Under the pieces are notes generated by a model that searched no databases, was not told where the DNA came from, and was given only the letters and a program-made list of their open reading frames with translations. Of a DNA stretch of 64,000 nucleotides, positions 1 to 7,522 are shown one piece after another. The position numbers were made by a program, and so were the translations under genes. Each line of letters starts with the position of its first letter. Within the stretch, counting starts at the first letter, position 1. Source of the DNA: Christiangramia oceanisediminis (lineage in GTDB: Bacteria; Bacteroidota; Bacteroidia; Flavobacteriales; Flavobacteriaceae); assembly GCF_022570735.2 (NCBI RefSeq), contig NZ_JANCNS010000001.1:1054001-1118000 (forward strand). Direction: 5' to 3'.

Positions 1-201
1 CTGCAAACCCGCAGTAAAACCATAAATTACTATATTTCCAGTAAGGAACTGATCCTTGAACTCGCAAAAGAGCTGTTATACCAGGAAAAAATGAAGGATT
101 CAGTTCGCCTGTTAGGCATTAGTTTATCCAATTTGAATACGGAAAAGGAAGATGAAAATGAAAAGAAGGAGATTTCGGTTCAGTTAAAATTCAAATTCTA
201 A
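1..201 (+). CDS. dinB: DNA polymerase IV, C-terminal end (partial)
   Basis: The gene enters from the left edge, and only its last 66 codons are visible, ending in TAA at 199-201. The translation contains SSKELILELAKELL and VRLLGISLSNL, which match the little-finger domain at the C terminus of Y-family translesion polymerases (Pol IV/DinB), including the VRLLGV-like strand that contacts DNA. It ends in QLKFKF. This resembles a beta-clamp-binding tail, but that point is inference. The polymerase copies damaged DNA in the cytoplasm. The catalytic palm lies outside the window, so the assignment rests on this tail alone. Confidence 0.75.
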   Translation: MQTRSKTINYYISSKELILELAKELLYQEKMKDSVRLLGISLSNLNTEKEDENEKKEISVQLKFKF

Positions 202-207
202 AGTTTC

Positions 208-714
208 ATGAAATACCCGCATCTTCTCTCGTGTATCTGGCTTGCGGCCTTATTCCTGTCCTGTTCCGAAGAAAAGACTTACCAGTTACCTGAAAATGCT
301 GAATCGCTGCTTCACGGTGACAGTACCAAAACCTGGAAGATCGCCAGAAGATATAATAATGAGGTACGAATGAATATGGGACCCTGTTTTATGAGCTACC
401 GGCAGAGCTTTAGCAAAGATCATCAGGTTAGCGATAACAATGCTGAAAATGACAATTGCGGACCAAGCCTTGTGGGAAACTGGGAATTTAAAAAAGGGGC
501 AAAGGGCGATCCATATATCAAGATCAGCAGCCCTGATATTCCGGAATTACTGAATACAGATAAGGATTATAAATATTTCAAGATCCTGAAACTAAGTGCC
601 GATACCCTGAAATTATCCTTTAAACACACCCAATACGGAAATACTTCGCGCACCATTACCGATATCCTGGTAAGAGAAGATCTCGACATAGGTGACCGGT
701 ATTTTCATCATTAA
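208..714 (+). CDS. Lipocalin-like lipoprotein, unknown role
   Basis: The protein has 168 residues. It starts with a lipoprotein signal (hydrophobic stretch to LFLSC, with the lipidated cysteine at about residue 19), so it is likely anchored in a membrane facing the periplasm. The mature part holds a KTWKIARRYNN segment and alternating short strands (GNWEFKKG, YIKI, TLKLSF). This resembles the small lipocalin-like lipoproteins common in Bacteroidota. Two cysteines (in GPCFM and DNCGP) could pair. The ATG lies 6 bases after the dinB stop, so co-transcription with dinB is possible. No ligand or enzyme motif is visible, and the function is unknown. Confidence 0.7.
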   Translation: MKYPHLLSCIWLAALFLSCSEEKTYQLPENAESLLHGDSTKTWKIARRYNNEVRMNMGPCFMSYRQSFSKDHQVSDNNAENDNCGPSLVGNWEFKKGAKGDPYIKISSPDIPELLNTDKDYKYFKILKLSADTLKLSFKHTQYGNTSRTITDILVREDLDIGDRYFHH

Positions 715-725
715 AATAATCATCC

Positions 726-932
726 ATGAAGAAAAGTATGCTGGTTAGTATCCTACTATTCGTATCGGTTACAGCGCTATTATCCGTAGGATATGATCAT
801 ATTTTTGAGGGAAGCATAACCTATACTTGGATAGACTTAATTGGATCTATAATTGTTGGGACTGTAGTAACACTTCTTCTGTACTCCTTAGGCAAAAGAT
901 GGAAGGTGATTTACGACAATAAAAAACCGTAA
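726..932 (+). CDS. Small two-helix membrane protein
   Basis: This 68-residue protein has two hydrophobic segments (about residues 5-23 and 36-55) and a basic C-terminal tail (KRWKVIYDNKK). It is probably an inner-membrane hairpin. It begins 11 bases after the lipoprotein gene, and its stop codon lies inside the stem of the following terminator, so it closes a short operon. No family is recognised. Confidence 0.6.
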   Translation: MKKSMLVSILLFVSVTALLSVGYDHIFEGSITYTWIDLIGSIIVGTVVTLLLYSLGKRWKVIYDNKKP

Positions 933-953
933 GCAGGACTTACGGTTTTTTTA
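921..953 (+). terminator. Bidirectional hairpin terminator
   Basis: ACCGTAAG and CTTACGGT form an 8-bp stem with A- and T-runs on either side. It lies between the convergent membrane-protein gene and pyk, so it can serve both strands. Confidence 0.8.
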
Positions 954-972
954 AATTTGATTAATTCTTCTG

Positions 973-2403
973 TTATTCGATCTCCGAAACCCTAAGTGTG
1001 TTCACCATTCCCTTGGCAGTAATAGGCATTGCCGCCAGGTTGATGGTAAAGTCTCCAGCCTCCACAAATCGATATTTCTTAGCAATTGCGCTAATATCCT
1101 CGATGGTTTCGTCGGTACTTACAAATTTATCATAGTAGAATGCCTTAACACCCCAAAGCAAACTTAACTGGTTCAGAATTCTGGTATTTGAAGTGAAAAC
1201 CAGGATATGTGCCTCAGGTCTCCATGCTGAGATCTGGAAAGCGGTGTATCCACTATTTGTAAGAGTACAAATCGCCTTTGCCTTGATCTCGTTGGCCATA
1301 TTGGCCGCGTGATAACAAACCGCCTTGGTGATATATCTTTTAGTTCTTACGTGAGGTGGCTCATGTGGCACTTTGATCAGTGGTGAATTTTCTACGGAAT
1401 GTAGTATTTGCGACATCTTTTGGATCACCTGTACCGGGTACTGCCCTACCGAAGTCTCTCCCGAAAGCATTACCGCATCTGCCCCATCCATCACCGAGTT
1501 GGCAACATCATTTACCTCAGCCCTGGTTGGTGTAAGGCTGGTGATCATGGTTTCCATCATCTGGGTTGCGATGATCACAGGGATCCTTGCCTTTTTAGCG
1601 GTTAGTACCAGTTTTTTCTGAATCAATGGTACTTCCTGGGCAGGAATCTCAACTCCAAGGTCTCCACGTGCCACCATCAGTCCGTCGCAGTAAGCCACGA
1701 TCTTGTCAATATTAGCGACTCCTTCCGGCTTTTCGATCTTCGCGACGATTGGAATTTTATACTTGCTATGTTTCTTGATCAGCTCCTGAAGTTCCATCAG
1801 GTCTTCAGCATGTCTCACAAAAGAAAGTGCGATCCAGTCTACCTGTAGTTCACAGGCGAATTCGGCATCTTTTACATCTTTCTCGGTCAGGGCCGGAAGT
1901 GAAATATTGGTATTTGGCAGGTTAACTCCCTTTTTCGATTTTAAGGGCCCTCCCTGTATTACTTTAGTTTTAACCTCGTTCTTCTTATTGGTAGATTCTA
2001 CTTCGAAAATAAGCTTTCCGTCGTCCAGCAAAATTCGCTCCCCGGCTTTTACATCCTGTGGGAACGAATCATAGTTCATATAAACTCTTTTCGCGGTGCC
2101 CTTAAACTCCTCGCCGGTAGCAAAAGTAATTTCGTCGCCTTCATTCACCACTACCTCTTCCTTCATAACCCCAACCCGTAGTTTAGGCCCCTGAAGATCG
2201 GCAAGGATAGCGGCGTTAAAACCTTCCTCCTCGTTTAGTTCCCGAATCATTTTTACACGTTCCTTTACATCTTCATAATCGGCATGTGAAAAGTTAATTC
2301 GAAATACATTTACCCCTTCCTGCAGCATTCTCTTCAATACGTCTTTAGTGCTGGTTGCAGGGCCCAGAGTTGCGACTATTTTTGTTTTCTTGTTGGTAGG
2401 CAT
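973..2403 (-). CDS. pyk: Pyruvate kinase
   Basis: At 476 residues this is the usual length for bacterial pyruvate kinase, which converts phosphoenolpyruvate and ADP to pyruvate and ATP at the end of glycolysis. Visible motifs are TKIVATLGPA at the N terminus, RINFSH, DLQGPKLR, the metal and substrate site VARGDLGVEIP, ATQMMETM, TPTRAEVNDVANSV and LSGETSVG. A C-terminal PK-C domain follows. The ATG overlaps the stop of the upstream IPExxxVDY gene by one base (TAATG), so the two are translationally coupled. That gene order is common in flavobacteria. Confidence 0.97.
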   Translation of the reverse strand: MPTNKKTKIVATLGPATSTKDVLKRMLQEGVNVFRINFSHADYEDVKERVKMIRELNEEEGFNAAILADLQGPKLRVGVMKEEVVVNEGDEITFATGEEFKGTAKRVYMNYDSFPQDVKAGERILLDDGKLIFEVESTNKKNEVKTKVIQGGPLKSKKGVNLPNTNISLPALTEKDVKDAEFACELQVDWIALSFVRHAEDLMELQELIKKHSKYKIPIVAKIEKPEGVANIDKIVAYCDGLMVARGDLGVEIPAQEVPLIQKKLVLTAKKARIPVIIATQMMETMITSLTPTRAEVNDVANSVMDGADAVMLSGETSVGQYPVQVIQKMSQILHSVENSPLIKVPHEPPHVRTKRYITKAVCYHAANMANEIKAKAICTLTNSGYTAFQISAWRPEAHILVFTSNTRILNQLSLLWGVKAFYYDKFVSTDETIEDISAIAKKYRFVEAGDFTINLAAMPITAKGMVNTLRVSEIE

Positions 2404-2888
2404 TATTCGAAAATTAGATTTTGTTTGGATTTAAGATTATCTACATCAATCGCATGTGCGGCCTGAACTCCAGGAATTTGCCCTATACTGTTGATCATTC
2501 TCAGGAATTCGTTTGTTGTTGCCTCTTCGCTTAGCTTCAAAAAATAATCAACCTTGTTATATTCGGGAACCAGGTAAACCTCTTGTGGAGATACCTCTTC
2601 TTCCCTGAATAGTGAACCAGACCTAAGCACCTTTACCGGTTTGCCTTTAAACTTGTTAGCTACAAGTTCAAATTTAAGGTAGGTGGCGGGATTCTTAAAA
2701 GAATACAGAGGATAGACAGCATTAAAAAGATTATGCATAAAATCTATATCCATCCGATCTCTTGTGAGCTTAAGCTTTAGATACTTATTTAAAAAAAATG
2801 CCATTTTGTATTCCTCCATAGAGGAATAAATAGCAATTAATTGAAAATGCTCATCTTCAACATCCAGAAGCACTTTATGCGATTGCAT
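2403..2888 (-). CDS. IPExxxVDY family protein
   Basis: The protein has 161 residues and carries the family-defining motif, here as VPEYNKVDYFLKL near residues 107-119. The family is small, soluble and of unknown function, and is found almost only in Bacteroidota, typically just upstream of pyk as here. No signal peptide or catalytic motif is visible. The one-base overlap with pyk suggests coupled expression. A link to pyruvate kinase control is only a guess from synteny. Confidence 0.8.
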   Translation of the reverse strand: MQSHKVLLDVEDEHFQLIAIYSSMEEYKMAFFLNKYLKLKLTRDRMDIDFMHNLFNAVYPLYSFKNPATYLKFELVANKFKGKPVKVLRSGSLFREEEVSPQEVYLVPEYNKVDYFLKLSEEATTNEFLRMINSIGQIPGVQAAHAIDVDNLKSKQNLIFE

Positions 2889-3003
2889 AAATTTAACTTT
2901 GAAGGCTAAAGATACTATTTGATTGACAATTTGAGGATAAAGCAGTCCTAAAATTCATAATTTTCTACGAAAACGTTTTAGTTCTCGTTAATTTCTTAAA
3001 AAA

Positions 3004-3735
3004 TTATTCCATTTTTGTCTGCAGTGCGTAGTAAGCTCTTTTTGAGGCCTTTTCTTCGGCTTTTTTCTTGGAGGTCGCCCTGGCTTTTCCAACAACTTTG
3101 TCTTCTATCCAGAGTTTTACCCCAAAATGTTTTAATTCGTCGTTCCCGGTATCCTCATAGGTCTCATACTCAAAATCCTTTTTTTCTTTCTGACACCACT
3201 CTATCACCAGGCTTTTATAGCTGATCACCTTTCCTTCAAGTTGCTCGATATCCACGTAAGGATCTATTACCCTATCATAGATAAAGCGTTTGCAATATTT
3301 GTATCCCCGGTCAAGATAGATGGCACCCACCAGGGCTTCGAAAAGATTCCCATGAATGTTCACCCCAAATTGTTCCTTCGGAATATTGGTTTGAACATGA
3401 TCTATAAGTTTAAGATCCTTTCCAAGTTCATTCAGGTGTTTACGGCTTACTACCTTGGATCTCATCTTGGTAAGATAACCTTCATTCCCCCCTGGAACCG
3501 CCTTAAATAGGTGAGAAGCAACTACGGCGCTCAGCATGGCATCCCCTAAAAATTCCATGCGTTCGAAATTAATCGCGTTGCCTTCAGAATCTCTTTGATT
3601 AAGGGAACGGTGGGTGAATGCTTTTTTATAATGAATGAGATTCTTGGGCTTAAACCCCAGGATTCCGGTAAGTATATTAAAAAAATTCCCGCCTTTACCA
3701 GAGCGGGAATTTAATATGTTACGAATAACGCTCAT
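3004..3735 (-). CDS. rnc: Ribonuclease III
   Basis: This 243-residue protein has the RNase III signature ERMEFLGDA (residues 58-66) and the second acidic motif LFEALVGAIYLDRG (131-144). These supply the metal-binding acidic residues that cut double-stranded RNA. A C-terminal dsRNA-binding domain follows from about residue 165, with KKAEEKASKRAY at its last helix. It processes rRNA precursors and structured mRNAs in the cytoplasm. It starts 3 bases after the fabF stop, so acpP-fabF-rnc form one operon, the usual order in Bacteroidota. Confidence 0.96.
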   Translation of the reverse strand: MSVIRNILNSRSGKGGNFFNILTGILGFKPKNLIHYKKAFTHRSLNQRDSEGNAINFERMEFLGDAMLSAVVASHLFKAVPGGNEGYLTKMRSKVVSRKHLNELGKDLKLIDHVQTNIPKEQFGVNIHGNLFEALVGAIYLDRGYKYCKRFIYDRVIDPYVDIEQLEGKVISYKSLVIEWCQKEKKDFEYETYEDTGNDELKHFGVKLWIEDKVVGKARATSKKKAEEKASKRAYYALQTKME

Positions 3736-3738
3736 CGT

Positions 3739-4992
3739 TTATTCGTCGAATTTCTTAAAAACAACACAGGCATTATGACCTCCAAAACCAAAAGTATTGC
3801 TCATCACAATGTTGATATCTCTCTTCTGAGCCTTGTTTAGAGTAAGGTTCAATTCAGGATCTATATTCTCATCAACATGCTCGTGGTTGATGGTAGGCGG
3901 TACGATTCCATGTTTGATGGAAAGAATCGCAGCAATGGCCTCGATCGCACCGGCAGCACCCAACAGGTGGCCAGTCATGGATTTCGTGGAATTGATATTA
4001 AGGTTTTTCGCATGCTCACCAAAAACTTTCGTGATCGCCTTCAATTCGGCTACGTCTCCAAGAGGAGTTGAAGTTCCGTGAGTATTGATCGCATCAACAT
4101 CTTCCGGTTTTAATCCTGCATTTCGAAGGCAGTTTTCCATCACCGCCACAACCCCATCACCTTCAGGATGAGGAGCCGTCATATGGTAAGCATCAGAAGA
4201 AAGACCTCCTCCTAAAACTTCGGCGTATATCTTTGCTCCGCGGGCTTTGGCATGCTCGTATTCCTCAAGGATAAGAGCACCACCACCTTCACCTAAGACA
4301 AAACCGTCCCGGGTAGAATCGAAAGGTCTGGAAGCTGTTTCCGGGCTTTCATTCCTGGTAGAAAGAGCGTGCATCGCATTAAAACCGCCCATTCCTGCCT
4401 GCGTAACTGCCGCTTCAGACCCACCTGAAACGATCACATCGCTATATCCAAGCCGGATATTGTTCAGTGCATCGATCATGGCATTAGCCGATGAAGCACA
4501 GGCTGATACCGTAGTATAGTTAGCTCCCATGAATCCATGTTTGATCGAAATATTGCCAGGGGCAATATCTGCGATCATCTTTGGAATAAAGAATGGATTG
4601 AAACGCGGTGACCCATCGCCAGTTGCAAAATTGATCACCTCATTCTGGAAAGTTTCCAGGCCTCCTATACCAGCTCCCCAAATAACTCCTACATGAAATT
4701 TGTCTACAGTATCCAGATCTATACCTGAATCCATAATGGCTTCGTCTGCAGATACCATCGCATACTGGGCAAACCGGTCCAGTTTCCTGGCCTCCTTTCG
4801 ATCAAAATGATCTAAAGGATTGAAGTTTTTGAGTTCACAAGCGAATTTAGTCTTGAACTTTTCGGTATCAAAATAAGTGATAGGAGCACTACCACTTTTA
4901 CCATTTACCAGCCCATCCCAATATTCATCAAGGTTGTTACCAATTGGGGTTAAGGCACCAAGGCCTGTAACTACAACTCGCTTTAACTCCAT
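3739..4992 (-). CDS. fabF: 3-oxoacyl-ACP synthase II (KAS II)
   Basis: This enzyme condenses malonyl-ACP with acyl-ACP in fatty-acid elongation. I chose the start at 4992 (MELKRVVVTGLG), giving 417 residues. A start 12 codons upstream would run into acpP and adds a tail that is not conserved in the family. The catalytic triad is visible: Cys165 in TVSACASS, His305 in NTHGTSTPLGD and His342 in KSMTGHLLGA. The glycine-rich C-terminal FGFGGHNA is also present. It follows acpP by 16 bases, placing the carrier protein and the synthase in one transcript with rnc. Confidence 0.97.
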   Translation of the reverse strand: MELKRVVVTGLGALTPIGNNLDEYWDGLVNGKSGSAPITYFDTEKFKTKFACELKNFNPLDHFDRKEARKLDRFAQYAMVSADEAIMDSGIDLDTVDKFHVGVIWGAGIGGLETFQNEVINFATGDGSPRFNPFFIPKMIADIAPGNISIKHGFMGANYTTVSACASSANAMIDALNNIRLGYSDVIVSGGSEAAVTQAGMGGFNAMHALSTRNESPETASRPFDSTRDGFVLGEGGGALILEEYEHAKARGAKIYAEVLGGGLSSDAYHMTAPHPEGDGVVAVMENCLRNAGLKPEDVDAINTHGTSTPLGDVAELKAITKVFGEHAKNLNINSTKSMTGHLLGAAGAIEAIAAILSIKHGIVPPTINHEHVDENIDPELNLTLNKAQKRDINIVMSNTFGFGGHNACVVFKKFDE

Positions 4993-5008
4993 ATGGTGTG
5001 TTAGTTTT

Positions 5009-5245
5009 TTATTTTTTTGCGTCTTCAATATATGAAATTGCCTGACCTACAGTGGCAATGTTCTCTGCCTGATCGTCTGGGATCTGGATATCAAACTCCT
5101 TCTCAAATTCCATGATCAATTCCACTGTGTCTAGTGAATCAGCACCCAAGTCGTTGGTGAAGCTGGCTTCGTTTACAACTTCGTTCTCGTCAACACCTAA
5201 TTTATCAACGATTATAGCTTTTACTCTTGATGCAATGTCTGACAT
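5009..5245 (-). CDS. acpP: Acyl carrier protein
   Basis: The protein is 78 residues, acidic, and has the phosphopantetheine site [11 protein letters not shown] with the modified serine at residue 37. It carries growing acyl chains as thioesters for FabF, FabH and the other fatty-acid enzymes. It is the first gene of the acpP-fabF-rnc operon and lies divergent from purN. Length and sequence are typical. Confidence 0.97.
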   Translation of the reverse strand: MSDIASRVKAIIVDKLGVDENEVVNEASFTNDLGADSLDTVELIMEFEKEFDIQIPDDQAENIATVGQAISYIEDAKK

Positions 5246-5356
5246 AATTTTTTATTTTAATTTTGATTAGGTGGCAAAAATAAAAAACTTTATTTTAAAA
5301 CCGATTTTTCCTCTAAAAATGTGAGGTTAATTTACATAAAATTCATTGAAACGAAT

Positions 5357-5364
5357 TAATTTTG
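5357..5364 (+). promoter_or_regulatory. Flavobacterial -7 box for purN
   Basis: TAATTTTG matches the TAnnTTTG consensus of Bacteroidota housekeeping promoters, 28 bases before the TTG start of purN. Confidence 0.55.
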
Positions 5365-5392
5365 CTTCCCAATAATTGTTAACACCCTTATT

Positions 5393-5989
5393 TTGAGTGA
5401 CAAGCCGAAAGATTCCCCAAAAAAGATCGTCATATTTGCTTCAGGCTCTGGAACCAATGCAGAGAACATTATAAAATACTTTCAGAAAAACGATCAAATT
5501 GAAGTGGTGGCCCTTTTGTCTAATAACAGGTCTGCCGGGGCACTCAAAAAAGCACACCAATTAAATGTAAAAGCCCTGCTATTCGACAGGGAAGCGTTTT
5601 ATGAATCCCACGAGGTACTCAATGTATTGAAGGATATCAAACCAGATCTTATCGTTTTAGCCGGATTTCTTTGGTTGTTGCCCTCCAACATCATTCGCAA
5701 TTTCCCAAATAAGATCATCAACATCCATCCCGCTTTACTGCCAAACTACGGCGGAAAAGGAATGTACGGGAACCGGGTTCATGAAGCAGTGATCGCAAAT
5801 AGCGAAAAGGAAAGCGGCATTAGTATACACTATGTAAATAAAGAGTACGATGAAGGGCAGATCATCTTTCAGAAAACCTTACCGATAAGCAGGCAGGACA
5901 CCCCCGAAAGCCTGGCAGAAAAGATCCACGAACTGGAATACCGGCATTTCCCTGAAGTGATCGAAGATCTCCTAAACAACCAGCAATAG
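5393..5989 (+). CDS. purN: Phosphoribosylglycinamide formyltransferase
   Basis: This 198-residue enzyme transfers a formyl group from 10-formyl-THF to GAR in purine synthesis. Visible motifs are the phosphate-binding IFASGSGTNAENI at the N terminus, the catalytic NIHPALLP (Asn and His) and the distal Asp in YVNKEYDEGQII. No ATG lies upstream of the conserved beta-1 strand, so the start is the TTG at 5393 (TTG AGT GAC, MSDK). It overlaps rnhA by one base, which implies coupling. Confidence 0.93.
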   Translation: MSDKPKDSPKKIVIFASGSGTNAENIIKYFQKNDQIEVVALLSNNRSAGALKKAHQLNVKALLFDREAFYESHEVLNVLKDIKPDLIVLAGFLWLLPSNIIRNFPNKIINIHPALLPNYGGKGMYGNRVHEAVIANSEKESGISIHYVNKEYDEGQIIFQKTLPISRQDTPESLAEKIHELEYRHFPEVIEDLLNNQQ

Positions 5990-6453
5990 TGCAGGATTTC
6001 CAGGTTCATATGTATACCGATGGTGCAGCCAGAGGTAATCCTGGTCCTGGTGGCTATGGAATTGTAATGGAGTGGGTAGGAAAGCCATACCGAAAGGAAT
6101 TTTCTAAAGGATATAAACTTACTACCAATAACAGGATGGAGCTGCTTGCCGTGATCGAAGGCCTTAGGAAGCTCAAAAAACCAGGAATTCATGTAAAGGT
6201 ATTTACCGATTCCAAATATGTGGCAGACGCTGTAAACAAAGGATGGGTATTTGGCTGGGAAAAGAAATCTTTTGTGAACCGAAAGAACAGCGACCTGTGG
6301 ATCGCCTTTTTAAAAGAATATCGCAAGCATCATGTGAAGTTTCAATGGATCAAGGGGCATAATGACCACCCGCAGAACGAACGTTGTGATGCGCTGGCAG
6401 TTGCTGCGTCCAAGCAAAAGAACCTACCGGTAGATGCGGGTTACTCCTCCTGA
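5989..6453 (+). CDS. rnhA: Ribonuclease HI
   Basis: This 154-residue enzyme removes the RNA strand of RNA-DNA hybrids. The catalytic acids are Asp11 (YTDGAARGNPG), Glu51 (NNRMELLAV), Asp74 (FTDSKYV) and Asp134 (NERCDALA), with His124 in KGHNDHP. The start is GTG at 5989, which shares its G with the purN TAG stop. That supports both the unusual start codon and coupled translation. The length is typical of bacterial RNase HI without an extra hybrid-binding domain. Confidence 0.95.
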   Translation: MQDFQVHMYTDGAARGNPGPGGYGIVMEWVGKPYRKEFSKGYKLTTNNRMELLAVIEGLRKLKKPGIHVKVFTDSKYVADAVNKGWVFGWEKKSFVNRKNSDLWIAFLKEYRKHHVKFQWIKGHNDHPQNERCDALAVAASKQKNLPVDAGYSS

Positions 6454-6497
6454 AAAATCAGGTGTAAATTCGGGTTTAGCGCTTGAAAAACAAACTG

Positions 6498-6505
6498 TAT
6501 ATTTG
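6498..6505 (+). promoter_or_regulatory. Flavobacterial -7 box for the PfkB kinase
   Basis: TATATTTG is a perfect TAnnTTTG box, 20 bases before the ATG at 6526. Confidence 0.65.
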
Positions 6506-6525
6506 CAACTCATTTAAAAGCTGTT

Positions 6526-7449
6526 ATGAGTAAATTATTGATTGTAGGAACCGTAGCCTTCGATGCCATTGAAACCCCATTTGGAAAAACCGATAAAATC
6601 CTTGGTGGCGCCGCCACTTATATAGGTCTTTCTGCTTCCCATTTTAACGTGGACAGCGCAGTGGTTTCAGTAGTAGGTGACGATTTTCCTCAAAAATACC
6701 TGGATCTTTTAACCTCCAACAATGTAAATATAGACGGAATTGAAATCGTAAAAGGAGGCAAAACCTTTTTCTGGAGCGGTAAATATCATAATGATCTGAA
6801 TACCCGCGATACCCTGGACACTCAACTGAATGTTCTTGCCGATTTCAAGCCCGTAGTACCCGAAGCTTATAAGGATTCTGAATTCGTAATGCTGGGCAAT
6901 CTTCACCCGCTGGTACAATTAAGTGTACTGGAACAGGTTGAAGATCCAAAACTGGTTGTACTGGACACTATGAATTTCTGGATGGACAATGCCCTGGAAG
7001 ATTTGATGAAGGTGATCGCAAAGGTTGATGTGATAACAATAAATGACGAAGAAGCTAGACAACTTTCAGGAGAACATTCGCTGGTAAAGGCAGCCCGTAA
7101 GATCGAAAAGATGGGGCCTAAATTCGTGGTCATTAAAAAAGGAGAGCATGGAGCCCTGCTTTTCCATAAAGGACAGATCTTTTTTGCGCCTGCACTTCCG
7201 CTGGAAGAAGTATTCGACCCAACCGGGGCAGGAGACACCTTTGCCGGTGGATTCATAGGTTACCTGGCAAGAACGGGGGACATTTCCTTTGAAAATATGA
7301 AGAGTGCCATTATTTATGGTTCCAACCTCGCATCTTTTTGTGTTGAAAAATTCGGAACCGAAAGGATGGAAGTCCTTTCTGAACAGGAAATGAACGAGAG
7401 GCTTTACGAGTTCAAGACACTAACACAATTCGAAACCCAACTGGATTAA
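6526..7449 (+). CDS. PfkB-family sugar or nucleoside kinase
   Basis: This 307-residue cytoplasmic kinase is of the ribokinase/PfkB fold. The C-terminal signature FDPTGAGDTFAGG, near residues 232-244, contains the catalytic Asp and the anion hole. The N terminus has the GGAATYIGL substrate segment. The substrate cannot be read from sequence; candidates are ribose, adenosine or another sugar. It is a single-gene transcript with its own promoter box and terminator, between rnhA and purF, so a link to nucleotide salvage is possible but unproven. Confidence 0.88.
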   Translation: MSKLLIVGTVAFDAIETPFGKTDKILGGAATYIGLSASHFNVDSAVVSVVGDDFPQKYLDLLTSNNVNIDGIEIVKGGKTFFWSGKYHNDLNTRDTLDTQLNVLADFKPVVPEAYKDSEFVMLGNLHPLVQLSVLEQVEDPKLVVLDTMNFWMDNALEDLMKVIAKVDVITINDEEARQLSGEHSLVKAARKIEKMGPKFVVIKKGEHGALLFHKGQIFFAPALPLEEVFDPTGAGDTFAGGFIGYLARTGDISFENMKSAIIYGSNLASFCVEKFGTERMEVLSEQEMNERLYEFKTLTQFETQLD

Positions 7450-7454
7450 TTTAA

Positions 7455-7481
7455 CGCCCTGTAATTTCAGGGCTTTTTTTG
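7455..7481 (+). terminator. Terminator after the PfkB kinase gene
   Basis: GCCCTG, a 6-base loop and CAGGGC are followed by seven T. Confidence 0.8.
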
Positions 7482-7522
7482 TGACAAAAACAACAATATT
7501 CCTAAAAATCGGAAACTGAGTT

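Noticed and set aside
1373-1621. Open frame on the strand opposite pyk
   Set aside because: It is a shadow of the pyk frame, with no homology, no ribosome site and no promoter; the same holds for many other antisense frames in the window.
4993-5028. Upstream start of fabF, 12 codons longer
   Set aside because: The extra residues overlap the acpP coding region and do not match the family, while MELKRVVVTG is the usual beginning.
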